A stretch of 24,724 nt of DNA from UMGS1649 sp045651205 (lineage in GTDB: Bacteria > Bacillota > Clostridia > TANB77 > CAG-465): contig JAZRSA010000021.1 in assembly GCA_045651205.1 (NCBI GenBank), forward strand, positions 1 through 24,724, given 5' to 3'. Below, piece by piece: positions 7,601 to 14,803 of this stretch. A program made the translations under genes and the position numbers. Below the pieces are notes generated by a model. The model searched no databases. It was not told where the DNA came from and saw nothing but the letters and a program-made list of their open reading frames with translations. How positions within the stretch are numbered: position 1 is the stretch's first letter; each line of letters starts with the position of its first letter.

Positions 7601-10600
7601 TTTAGGTAACTTGTTAGCATTATCTAAACTTTCGTTCATAATGCCTGTTTTTTGTAAAAGTTCTTGTTTAATTTCTTTTTTAGTTTTCTTTTCTGTACTG
7701 TCTTCTAATTCCATTGTTTCAGAGTTGAATTGTTGTTGATTTCCTTTTGAAGTGTCTTCTAATGCTTCCCAGTCAACATTTCTACTTGGTGTTTTTGCCT
7801 TTACTTTAGGACTAACTGTTAAAACTGGTGCAATATCTGTATCGTTTGTTTCTTCAATAGGAATATTTATATTTTCCCAACCGTCTTTATACATTTGGTT
7901 AGAGTCTTTTACATATTCAGAATATTTATAGTCTTGTACGCTTTCATATACGAAATCAGTTATATCTTGAATTGTTTCTTCTGGTAAGATTATTTTTTCT
8001 GTTGAAACTTTACTCATATTAGCAACTTCAATTATTCTTTCAAATTGGTCTGCTGGGTTTGTTATTGTTTCTGGGAAGAAACCATTATACCTTTCAGATA
8101 ATTCTTGATATACTTTGTCTATTTCCATACCTGCGTTAGACATTGTTATTCTTCCAAAATTCTTTTGTTTAGTTTGGAAGTAATCAGTCATTTGTCTTAA
8201 ATCGTCTGTAGGTTTGATTTTAGTATTTTTAATAGCTCTTTGAACTTCTACTACGTCTTCTAGTTGTGTTTCTATACTTTGTTTTCCAAATTTATGTTCG
8301 ATAATATCGTGTAAATCTTCTTTAGAAGCGTTTTCTTGCATACTATACTCTTGAATTGCATTTTCTAACTCTGCTCTTTGTTTATTGTTTAGATCCAATG
8401 CGTCTTTAATGTTTTTAGATAATGCTTTTAATGATTTCTTATCTAAAGTCATTGTATCGTTCATATAGTATCTATTGTTTTCTGTCATTTCCAATTCATT
8501 TTTTCTTGCTTGTTCTTCTGCTGTTAAATCGAACGGAATATTGTCTAGTGTATCTAACTCTTGTGTTTCTGCTTCTGTTAGATTATTTCTTATAGGTGCT
8601 ACGTCTTGATTAGGTACTTCTTTTTGTATTTGCTCGATATGTGGTAAATCTGCTTCTGTTAAAGTTTTACCTTCTTCTACAATTTCACTAACACTTTCCT
8701 TAACCTCGTTAAGTTCCTTTTTTAGTTTGTTTACTTCTTTAGTAGTATCTTTTATTGTCTTAACAAGTTCCTTCGTTGTTTCGGCTAATTCTTGCCTTAT
8801 AGGAGCTATGTCTTCTTGTGTTTTAGTTTCTGTATTCTTTTTATTTTTTACTTCGTTATTAAATGCTTGTAAGTTGTAATCTATAACTTCTAATGTAGTA
8901 TCTGATAGGTTTAAGTCATAACCTTTATTTATACCTGTTTGTTGTTCGGCAAAAATATCAACTATAATATCTTTTGCTATTAATTTATCGGGAGCATTTT
9001 TTAAGTTTTCTTGGTCGGCAACAAATACCTCTCTAGTTTTTTTGAAACCTTCATCATTTATTATTTCATCAATAGCAACGTCAATATATTTACTTTTTAA
9101 ATTTTTATTATGTAATATTTCTGACTCTAATACTTCGTGATATGCTACAAAGTTTTCTGTTCTATCTGTAACATTTTCATTACTAAGAATATAAATTGTA
9201 TCTTTTTGATTTACAGAAGCTCCACCTAAATATTTAGAATTTTTATCATCAAAAAAAACAACTTCTTTATTAAAGTTGTTTTTAATATCTGTACTTAATT
9301 GTTGTTCGTATTCTGATAAGTTTGTTTTTCTTGTTGTGGCTGCTCGTTTTTCAAATTCTTTCCACTCTTTTGTTGTATATTCTCTTTCGGGTACAATTTC
9401 ATTAATCTCTGGTACATTGCTTCCCTCAACAGCATTTCCCACTTCATTAATTCCTCTTGTTGTGTCTCCTCTTTCATCTAACACCACTTCCTTGTTAGAT
9501 TTATTATAAACGGAATTTCCAGTTTCTACAATCGAACTATTGTTTGTTTCTATATTTTGGGTGTTGCTATCGAACTCTGTAGGCAAATTAGTTTCTACTT
9601 GTTGGGTAGTTGGTTGTTGAGTTTGAACTGGTGCTATACCTTGTTGTTCTAGTTGATTAGCTCTTTCTTCTAATTCTTTTATTTCTGTAGATAATCTTTC
9701 ATATTCTACTGGATCTTCTGTATTAGTTAGTTGTTCTTCTAATGCTACTATTTGATTATCTATATCTTGTACTGTTTCTTGTGTGTTACTTTGTTGTACT
9801 TTTGCTTGTGTTAAGTCTTCTTTATTTGTTGGTTGAGTATTAAATTTCTTTAATACTTCTTGTTTTACTTCTTCTTCGATTTTAGCTTTATCTTTTGCTG
9901 TTAGCTTTTTACCTGCTTGTTCTTGTGCGTCTATTCTTCTATTAGTTTCAGCTTCTACAACTACTGTTTCATCTGTTGTTAGTCCTGTGTCATAGTCTCT
10001 ACCTGTTTTACTTGAGGTAGCTAGTTTGCCTAAATTAGCTCCACCACCTAGAACTGCTCCACCTATAAATGCTTCTCCGTAGTTAGCTCTTGCTTCTTCT
10101 CCGAATAAAGCATTTCCAACTTGACCGATATAAGAGTCCATAGCTTCTTCATTATTTAAAAGTTCTTGCCAAGTTTCTTCTCTTTCATAACTTAGTTGTT
10201 GACCTAAAGTAGAAATAAATTCTGTTGCTACTTCTTCGAAACCTTCTCCAGTTGCGTCTAGTCCGAATTTTATTAAGTTACTTACTGCTTTATTACTTAT
10301 TTTTTCTGATATAACTTCTTTTAAACCTTTGTCTAGTGTTTTACCACCAAAACTAATACCACCAGAGATTTTTTCTGTTAGTATTTCTGCTCCTGCACTA
10401 ACTAAACCAGAGAAACCAGCTTCTCCGTATGTTGCGTCTTTTTTAAATGCTTGTTCTACTTCTCCACCAAAACTTGTAGTTCCTGTTGTTAGCCACCACG
10501 GAACGCCTACATATTGTAGTCCTGCTGTTCCTGCTAATTGACCTGCTGACTGTACTAAATCTTGTGATTTTTCCCCTAGAACTGTATATTCGTCCGATTT

Positions 10601-11122
10601 ATCTCCAACAACTAATTGATTTATAAGAGCTGTAGGGTTAGACCAACTTGCATATTTAGCTATTTTTTCTTCATCTATTAAATCTTTTTCGATAAACTTT
10701 TGCATATCTTGTTTTAGTTTATCGTCCCCTAATAAACCAATACCATAAGCTCCTGTGTCTATTGTTTTTTCTGCTATTCCTAAAGCTCCTTCGTATAGAT
10801 TTTGAGTTATATTTTTGCTAGTCCCTAAAATAGTTTTAGTTATATCTCCAAAATCATAACCGTCATCAAATGCCCCTAAGTTAAACCAAGTTCTTTTTTC
10901 CTCTTTTTTCTTAGTTGTAGGCATTGTAACTGTTGTTTTTAATGGCACTACACTTGGTAATGGTAATTGTGTATTGTTATTTGTATAACTAGGTATAGAT
11001 ATATTGTCTTTTTTACTGCTACCTGCAATATTTATTTGTTTTATTTCAGACGGTGTTTTTGCATTGTCTATTTGCTTCTTTCTTTTTTTAAGTTGTTCGT
11101 ATGTTTCTTGCCAACTTGCCAT
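4610..11122 (-). CDS. Giant virion ejection-type protein (2170 aa), LPD38-like core, C-terminal repeats
   Basis: Predicted internal virion protein ejected with or ahead of the DNA. Residues about 76-100 contain KRTWFNLGAFDDGYDFGDIT and KTILGTS, an opening typical of large podovirus-type proteins. Glycine-rich hydrophobic helices near 190-260 and 350-370 could insert in a membrane. Coiled coil lies near 400-500 and 750-820. Residues about 600-730 resemble a degenerate metallopeptidase region, with YHEVLESEIL near 661. Residues about 1460-1900 resemble the LPD38 region of large polyvalent proteins (RIMGDRSQGATANIYNSQML near 1599; helix TLGQLAVLTHLFGAGF near 1661). The C-terminus (1845-2170) has tandem acidic, tyrosine-rich repeats. 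A motif (I/V)AP(I/V) occurs near 496, 772, 841 and 1097. AAGGGGG precedes the start. It follows the smaller internal protein. Its length and domain mix fit a multi-functional ejection protein; enzymatic activity is unproven. Confidence 0.7.
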   Translation of the reverse strand: MASWQETYEQLKKRKKQIDNAKTPSEIKQINIAGSSKKDNISIPSYTNNNTQLPLPSVVPLKTTVTMPTTKKKEEKRTWFNLGAFDDGYDFGDITKTILGTSKNITQNLYEGALGIAEKTIDTGAYGIGLLGDDKLKQDMQKFIEKDLIDEEKIAKYASWSNPTALINQLVVGDKSDEYTVLGEKSQDLVQSAGQLAGTAGLQYVGVPWWLTTGTTSFGGEVEQAFKKDATYGEAGFSGLVSAGAEILTEKISGGISFGGKTLDKGLKEVISEKISNKAVSNLIKFGLDATGEGFEEVATEFISTLGQQLSYEREETWQELLNNEEAMDSYIGQVGNALFGEEARANYGEAFIGGAVLGGGANLGKLATSSKTGRDYDTGLTTDETVVVEAETNRRIDAQEQAGKKLTAKDKAKIEEEVKQEVLKKFNTQPTNKEDLTQAKVQQSNTQETVQDIDNQIVALEEQLTNTEDPVEYERLSTEIKELEERANQLEQQGIAPVQTQQPTTQQVETNLPTEFDSNTQNIETNNSSIVETGNSVYNKSNKEVVLDERGDTTRGINEVGNAVEGSNVPEINEIVPEREYTTKEWKEFEKRAATTRKTNLSEYEQQLSTDIKNNFNKEVVFFDDKNSKYLGGASVNQKDTIYILSNENVTDRTENFVAYHEVLESEILHNKNLKSKYIDVAIDEIINDEGFKKTREVFVADQENLKNAPDKLIAKDIIVDIFAEQQTGINKGYDLNLSDTTLEVIDYNLQAFNNEVKNKKNTETKTQEDIAPIRQELAETTKELVKTIKDTTKEVNKLKKELNEVKESVSEIVEEGKTLTEADLPHIEQIQKEVPNQDVAPIRNNLTEAETQELDTLDNIPFDLTAEEQARKNELEMTENNRYYMNDTMTLDKKSLKALSKNIKDALDLNNKQRAELENAIQEYSMQENASKEDLHDIIEHKFGKQSIETQLEDVVEVQRAIKNTKIKPTDDLRQMTDYFQTKQKNFGRITMSNAGMEIDKVYQELSERYNGFFPETITNPADQFERIIEVANMSKVSTEKIILPEETIQDITDFVYESVQDYKYSEYVKDSNQMYKDGWENINIPIEETNDTDIAPVLTVSPKVKAKTPSRNVDWEALEDTSKGNQQQFNSETMELEDSTEKKTKKEIKQELLQKTGIMNESLDNANKLPKILMENTDPIRLQEMIFGRGLGNDINKMFFHKVKDNTSEKIRFQNKERTEIKALGIKARSKESAAVQKYGEKQWTNEAGEVLAYGDKELASEFPNVETQNKIKRASEIIRQKYDSYLDQTNKVLTSLGYDAIPKRKDYMRHFQELNDIFTRVGIPYNYNEMTANDLPTDINGLTADFSPSKNFFASALQRKGTKTTYDAITGIDGYLEGIGNLIYHTEDIQRLRAYEQYIRDTYGENHGFDNLEMLTDEEKVKRIEKIQDNHLSNYASWLHEYTNTLAGKKALIDRSVESLAGRRIYSFLNTTKSQVGKNMIGFNVSSALTNVVAEVQALAKTNKLATVKGLSDTVKNIFIKDGFVEKNNFLTSRFGSDMLSKNLWQRIGDAGFIFMQGTDNFISQLVVRSKYNELKAKGLSDAQAHEEAGKFASRIMGDRSQGATANIYNSQMLGLVTQFQLEVNNQLYSMFYDTYHESKEKAKNNAIKTGAGMTYTLGQLAVLTHLFGAGFEAMAGYNPTFDIIGMLMTAFGLDDEEEDEDTTAENLGQAFEKLVDALPYVNIITGGGRIPISEALPLEELFTGKDEFGNDKSRVETLKEALPYYVLPTGYSQIKKTTQGLGMYDEDLPIAGSYTDSGNLRFTAGDSTWDKVQAGVFGRWANKEAQAYVDSEFKSIDKENIDELIDLGMTSSEYKKLKEDINKVGETKNDKGYIKYTDEDGNSYWYDKKTQTVYDSNNKESDVSILDLTKATSKEQKIEYIDSLDLTTDQKNTLVNNMLSENLVDEYGYQKYIGTEVNKKGKEVEKTYWYDEKNDILYDSKYKEVRNSLLDDLVKAEETNVDMGEYDKFATYEEFDFSYKNPKKYEWLKENDISYDEYTYDEDTKDVYDYAYNNPEVYKAGKAIAGDFKDYMEYTDYIYDLKADKDSEGKSISGSRKTKVISYVNELDLTIPQKAMLIRREYSTFDDYNYDIVDYVDNLDIDYEDKVSILESLDMKVSEDGTISW

Positions 11123-11134
11123 TATTACACCCCC

Positions 11135-12091
11135 TTATTTTTTTTTATAGTAACCAATTCCGTTTACTTCTTTACGTTCATATTCTTTATCACTTATTAC
11201 ATTAGCTAAATTTACTGCGGCTGGAAGTCCCATACTATTAGCTAGTTGTTGGGCACTCATCCAACCGTCAGAACTTAACTTTGAGCTCTTAGAACCTTCT
11301 GTAATCTTTGTAGATTTATTTGAATTACTTGATGAACTAGATTTTTTAGATGATCCAGAAGATAATTTAGCTGAACTACTAGCTTTTTGTGCTTGTTGCT
11401 TTTGGAAAGCTAATTGTGCGTTGAATTGTCTTATTTGTTCTGCTAATGCGTTTTCAGTATTGATTTGTGATAATACTTGTTGGTATCTATTGTTGTATTC
11501 GCTATCTAATTGAATTTGAGTATTAAGTTTAGTTTGTAATAATTCGTTCTTATATTGGAAACCTTGTAATGAATACTCTAATTGTGTTTGTAGAGCTTTA
11601 TATGCAATTTCGGCTAATTGTGCGTTATTAGCTAATTGTGCTTCCTTAATTGCGTTATCATAGTTTAAAACTGCTTGATTATAACTTTCTCTAGCTGTTG
11701 CATATCTATTTTGGTATGTTGTAAACGCTTGTATTTTTGAACTTTCAGCGAACCCAGTATTACTCATACCGTTTTGTGCCATTGCTTCTGCATTTACTCC
11801 GTATTGGTCTGTTGCCTTTTGATAGTCTACGTAACCTGCTTTTTGTTCTTTGATATAATCTCTTTCTGTTTTATCTTTTTGTTGGTTTATCTTCTCAATA
11901 GCAAAATCGGTATTTTCTTGTTGTATTTGTTGTTGTTGTGTTGCGTAATCTTTAGATGACTGTATAAGTTCGTTATACTTGTCATCTGTTTGATTAATCA
12001 TATTGTTATAAGTATTGTTTGCGTTGTTTATAGCTGTTTGTTTATCTGCTTCTACTTTTGCAAATCGCTTGTCATTATAATTAACTGCCAT
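11135..12091 (-). CDS. Internal virion / ejection protein, coiled-coil (318 aa)
   Basis: The protein is rich in Q, N, A, K and S. Residues about 10-225 are predicted long helices and coiled coil (MAVNYNDKRFAKVEADKQTA...). An AMAQNGMSNTGFAESSKIQA segment lies near 102-121, followed by FTTYQNRYATARESYNQAV. In short-tailed phages of Firmicutes the 'GxxxTGFAESS...YQNR...ARES' pattern marks a small internal or ejection protein encoded next to the giant one. Residues about 245-280 are a serine/lysine low-complexity linker (KLSSGSSKKSSSSSN...). The last 35 residues form a small folded tail (WMSAQQLANSMGLPAAVN ... NGIGYYKKK). AAGGAG 7 nt upstream supports the start. No enzymatic motif was found. By position and composition it probably assists the 2170 aa protein in forming the DNA conduit; this is inference. 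Confidence 0.65.
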   Translation of the reverse strand: MAVNYNDKRFAKVEADKQTAINNANNTYNNMINQTDDKYNELIQSSKDYATQQQQIQQENTDFAIEKINQQKDKTERDYIKEQKAGYVDYQKATDQYGVNAEAMAQNGMSNTGFAESSKIQAFTTYQNRYATARESYNQAVLNYDNAIKEAQLANNAQLAEIAYKALQTQLEYSLQGFQYKNELLQTKLNTQIQLDSEYNNRYQQVLSQINTENALAEQIRQFNAQLAFQKQQAQKASSSAKLSSGSSKKSSSSSNSNKSTKITEGSKSSKLSSDGWMSAQQLANSMGLPAAVNLANVISDKEYERKEVNGIGYYKKK

Positions 12092-12105
12092 TGTCTCACT
12101 CCTTC

Positions 12106-13782
12106 CTATCTCTTAACGTAGCTTCCGACATAGGCCTCTAATGTGCTTGAATATAAATAAAATGGTTTATTTGAACTAAATTTTAGTTGTATTGACTTCC
12201 ATTTTTTCTTTTTAATTCTTGGCACTACATAACCTTTTGTATTTTTATATCTATCTATTACTTCAAAATTATTGTTATCTGTTTTTACTGATACTGTTAT
12301 TTCTGCTCCTTCTATATCAACTACACAACCTTTTTTATTTGTTGTCTTTTGATATTGAGGGCAAGTAAATTCATCATCTAAAGTAGTCCAGTATGCTTCT
12401 ACTTCGCCTTGTTTTGTTAGTGTGTAAATTTCTTTTTCACTACATAAATAAAGAACTCCGTCTTTAACTAGAGTTCCTGTAATGTTTTTAGCAAATTCCC
12501 AGTAATACCACTCATACTCTGTGTGGTCGTTATTAGTAAACATTTCCTTAGAGTTTGCTAAATATATTTTGTTGTCGATTATAACTAATAAATAACCTTC
12601 CCATTTCTCTAAGATAAGGTTTTTATAGTTCTTTTCATTTAATAATTTATTGTCTACTAACGAACTTCTATGGTCTAACGCTTGTTCTGTTGTTACGTCC
12701 CCTGTTATTCCTTCCATACCTCTATCACTAAAGAAACTTATTACGTCATTAAAATTAATTCCTTTAGCTACACAACCTGTTGAAATACTTGAGTGTACGC
12801 TAGGGTAAATCTTTCCGTATGTATCGTCTAATGCTGGGTTATGGTAGAAAATAGTTGTATTACTTTGACTAGGTTCTTTTAATACCCATAAAGCATTATT
12901 TCCAGTTACTATGCTTGTTATTTTAGAGTCATCTGTTCCTTCTTCGTAATAATCTAAATCACTACAATATGTTGGATCTTCTAATGCTGAGTGGAATAAA
13001 ACATTTGGGTAATCTGGATTTCCACTAAAGAAAATACGATTATCAAATTGTTCTATCATAGTACACTTAGTTATTCTGTCTCTATAACCTTTAATTGTCT
13101 TTCTAAATTGAATTATTACGTTTGTTTGTCCTACTGTATCTGGTGCACTAGGAGCTGTCTCAAACGTAACTATTCCACGCATAGGATCTGTAGAGAACTT
13201 TACTGTTTCTTCATCATTTACCCAAGCTCTTACGATATAATCTGCGTCAAATTCTTCTGTATCTAATTGAAAAGCTGTACTTTCTCCGTCTCCTGTAAAA
13301 GCATTTTTTCTAACTCCTGTTAGTAAATTAACGTCTTGAAACTTAGTTCCTTCTCCTGTTGCTGATTTACCAGTTGTTGTAGTTGGTATATAACCTTCTA
13401 CTGCTTTTACTTTTGTTCCGTCATATACTAGATACTCGCTTCCGTCTATGATATATAGTTTTTTACCATACACCCACATAACACTTTTATTTTGTGCCAT
13501 ACTTGAATAGATTACTTTTTCTTCTTCATATAGATTAGTTCCACTATGTACGATTAGTTTATTGTTATAAAAAAAGAGACCAAAAATAGTATCACTATAA
13601 TTTTTAAGTAATTCTAAATCTGGTCTCGTTTCTATGCAATTTCCGTTACTTCCTTTATAATTCTTCCATACGTTTAATGCGTCTGGACTACGATATAGAT
13701 ATACTTCGTCTTTTCTGTGTCCGAAATCTACACCTCTAAATTTTTCATATTTTCTTGAAATTAAGTCTCCACTAGTTGCCAT
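12106..13782 (-). CDS. Tail nozzle / stabilisation-type protein (558 aa)
   Basis: All-beta protein of the size of the nozzle or stabilisation proteins of short-tailed phages (T7 gp12-like, P22 gp10-like). It opens with KFRGVDFGHRKDEVYLYRSP and DALNVWKNYKGS: the 'F-x-G-V-D-x-S/G ... SPDxxN' start is typical of this class. Blade-like repeats follow (FGLFFYNNKLIVHSG, VMWVYGKKLYIIDGSEYLVY). An inserted Ig-like module near 150-235 has VNLLTGVRKNAFTGDGESTA and FQLDTEEFD. Then come ITKCTMIEQFDNRIFFSGNP and further blades (LLVIIDNKIYLANSK, LVKDGVLYLCSEKEIYTL). A basic KKKKWKSIQLKF lies near the C-terminus. The start ATG overlaps the adaptor gene's TAA by one base (TAATG), so translation is probably coupled. 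It likely sits on the adaptor ring and closes the tail. The class call is fair; the exact homologue is not known. Confidence 0.7.
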   Translation of the reverse strand: MATSGDLISRKYEKFRGVDFGHRKDEVYLYRSPDALNVWKNYKGSNGNCIETRPDLELLKNYSDTIFGLFFYNNKLIVHSGTNLYEEEKVIYSSMAQNKSVMWVYGKKLYIIDGSEYLVYDGTKVKAVEGYIPTTTTGKSATGEGTKFQDVNLLTGVRKNAFTGDGESTAFQLDTEEFDADYIVRAWVNDEETVKFSTDPMRGIVTFETAPSAPDTVGQTNVIIQFRKTIKGYRDRITKCTMIEQFDNRIFFSGNPDYPNVLFHSALEDPTYCSDLDYYEEGTDDSKITSIVTGNNALWVLKEPSQSNTTIFYHNPALDDTYGKIYPSVHSSISTGCVAKGINFNDVISFFSDRGMEGITGDVTTEQALDHRSSLVDNKLLNEKNYKNLILEKWEGYLLVIIDNKIYLANSKEMFTNNDHTEYEWYYWEFAKNITGTLVKDGVLYLCSEKEIYTLTKQGEVEAYWTTLDDEFTCPQYQKTTNKKGCVVDIEGAEITVSVKTDNNNFEVIDRYKNTKGYVVPRIKKKKWKSIQLKFSSNKPFYLYSSTLEAYVGSYVKR

Positions 13783-14324
13783 TAGAACTCAAAGCCCCCT
13801 TCAAAACTCATAGTAGGCATTGAAGCTCTTGGATCTAATGAATTGATTAATTCTTTATATCTATTTGAATATACAGCTCCGTAACCACTAGAAACGTCAC
13901 TCTTTAGTAAGTCTCCTGCTACACCATAAGGAAGTATTTCTAATGCGTCTCTATCTAATTCAAATACATACTCGTCTTCTGTTTCACTATCTATTTGTGC
14001 TGGGTATCTAAAATAATGTATCTTAGCTTTTCCAGTTTCATTAAATATTAATTTGTCGCCTATTTGTTCGTATGATACACCTTTAATTACGTTTAATTGG
14101 TATATGTCTGTGTCTATGTCTGTTAAATCTAGCATTTCTTCTTCTGTTACGTCTATTTCTGTATAGTCGTCTATCTTCTTAAATCTAGCTAGTTCGTTTT
14201 GGACTTGATTTATTACTCCGTTCATTTTAAGAGCTAAATCTTCGTCATCTGTTAGACTTTCTGCGTTTTCGTTATATTCTTCTATCATAGAATATATCTT
14301 GTTCTTCATTTCTTCCAAAGTCAT
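13782..14324 (-). CDS. Head-tail adaptor / head-completion protein (180 aa)
   Basis: The frame is open from a GTG at 14333, but AAAGGAG ends directly at it; the ATG at 14322-14324 has an 8-nt spacer and is the better start (MTLEEMKNKIYSMIEEYNEN). The N-terminal half is helical (NGVINQVQNELARFKKIDD). An acidic beta-rich middle follows (EIDVTEEEMLDLTDIDTDIY, KIHYFRYPAQID). The end is ELDRDALEILPYGVAGDLLK with a final YSNRYKELINSLDPR and a glycine/phenylalanine tail. Helical N-terminus, a small beta insertion and the 'AxxILPYGVAxxLLKSD' helix fit the gp4/gp8-like adaptors that sit on the portal in short-tailed phages. The location between capsid and nozzle genes agrees. Sequence identity to a named adaptor was not recognised. 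Confidence 0.65.
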   Translation of the reverse strand: MTLEEMKNKIYSMIEEYNENAESLTDDEDLALKMNGVINQVQNELARFKKIDDYTEIDVTEEEMLDLTDIDTDIYQLNVIKGVSYEQIGDKLIFNETGKAKIHYFRYPAQIDSETEDEYVFELDRDALEILPYGVAGDLLKSDVSSGYGAVYSNRYKELINSLDPRASMPTMSFEGGFEF

Positions 14325-14359
14325 TGAAATCACTCCTTTCTATGAGCTTTTTAGAAGTC

Positions 14360-14707
14360 TTATTCTTCTACTTGTTCTTGTTCGTAGATTTCTCTGATAT
14401 TCTTAATATCTTCTTCTACGTCTTCTAACGTACACATTTGATATTGTGGTACGATAAAACCTTCTTGTTCGTTCCAGATTAAGATAGTTCCTTCTGGTAC
14501 TGATACTTTAATTGTTGAGTTTTCTTCCCACTTGAAACCACCTTGTTCGTCTTCTCTTTTGATAGTAGTTGTTAATACTAAATCTTTAAATGTTTGTGTA
14601 ACTTTTCCGTCTTCTGTTTTTTCTTCAAATTCAGTATCTTTAGTTACTTTCTTTCCATAAATTTGTTTTAAGTTTGGTCTTAATGTGTAATATTCGATTT
14701 TTTCCAT
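14360..14707 (-). CDS. Small late protein following the capsid gene (115 aa), function unknown
   Basis: It opens MEKIEYYTLRPNLKQIYGKK, then has a beta-rich, charged middle (GKVTQTFKDLVLTTTIKRED, TIKVSVPEGTILIWNEQEGF) and an acidic helical tail (DVEEDIKNIREIYEQEQVEE). No cysteine clusters, signal peptide or membrane helix are seen apart from a single C near 92. The gene is the first one after the capsid terminator and the tRNA-like minihelix, so its 5' untranslated region carries that minihelix. AAAGGA 8 nt before the ATG supports the start. Position suggests a head decoration, head-completion or capsid-associated role; nothing in the sequence decides between them. Confidence 0.6.
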   Translation of the reverse strand: MEKIEYYTLRPNLKQIYGKKVTKDTEFEEKTEDGKVTQTFKDLVLTTTIKREDEQGGFKWEENSTIKVSVPEGTILIWNEQEGFIVPQYQMCTLEDVEEDIKNIREIYEQEQVEE

Positions 14708-14723
14708 TGTTTATTTCCTTTCT

Positions 14724-14767
14724 TGGTCTTGTTTATGGGAGTCGAACCCATTTATACCCTAACAAGA
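14724..14767 (-). ncRNA. tRNA-like minihelix (acceptor stem + T arm + CCA, no D or anticodon arm)
   Basis: Read leftward the 44 nt are: TCTTGTT, then a short AGGGTATAA link, then ATGGG-TTCGACT-CCCAT, then A, then AACAAGA and CCA. ATGGG/CCCAT is a 5-bp T stem closing a 7-nt TTCGACT loop that fits the T-loop consensus TTCRANY. TCTTGTT is the exact reverse complement of AACAAGA. In tRNA numbering the T stem is followed by a 7-nt acceptor strand AAACAAG, discriminator A and CCA, exactly tRNA spacing, with 6 of 7 acceptor pairs. The D and anticodon arms are replaced by about 8 nt. It lies immediately 3' of the capsid terminator and ends before the ribosome binding site of the 115 aa gene. Acceptor/T-arm helices are known minimal substrates of RNase P; that this one is processed is inference. 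Confidence 0.7.
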
Positions 14768-14790
14768 TAAAAAGGGCTAGAAAGCCCTTT
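14768..14790 (-). terminator. Intrinsic terminator after the major capsid gene
   Basis: On the leftward strand AAAGGGCT-TTCT-AGCCCTTT forms a perfect 8-bp stem with a 4-nt loop, followed by TTA; the last T residues of the stem and TTA give a short U tract. It starts 13 nt after the capsid stop codon. The U tract is short and the operon evidently continues, so it may be a partial terminator or an mRNA 3'-stabilising hairpin. The tRNA-like minihelix begins at the next base. Confidence 0.7.
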
Positions 14791-14803
14791 AAAATGTGTC
14801 TAA

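Noticed and set aside
14724..14767. The tRNA-like sequence as a phage attachment site (tRNA 3'-end identity)
   Set aside because: No integrase is near, it is inside the late operon, and an exact 7-nt 5' complement is present, which a simple attachment-site fragment would not have. Not fully excluded.
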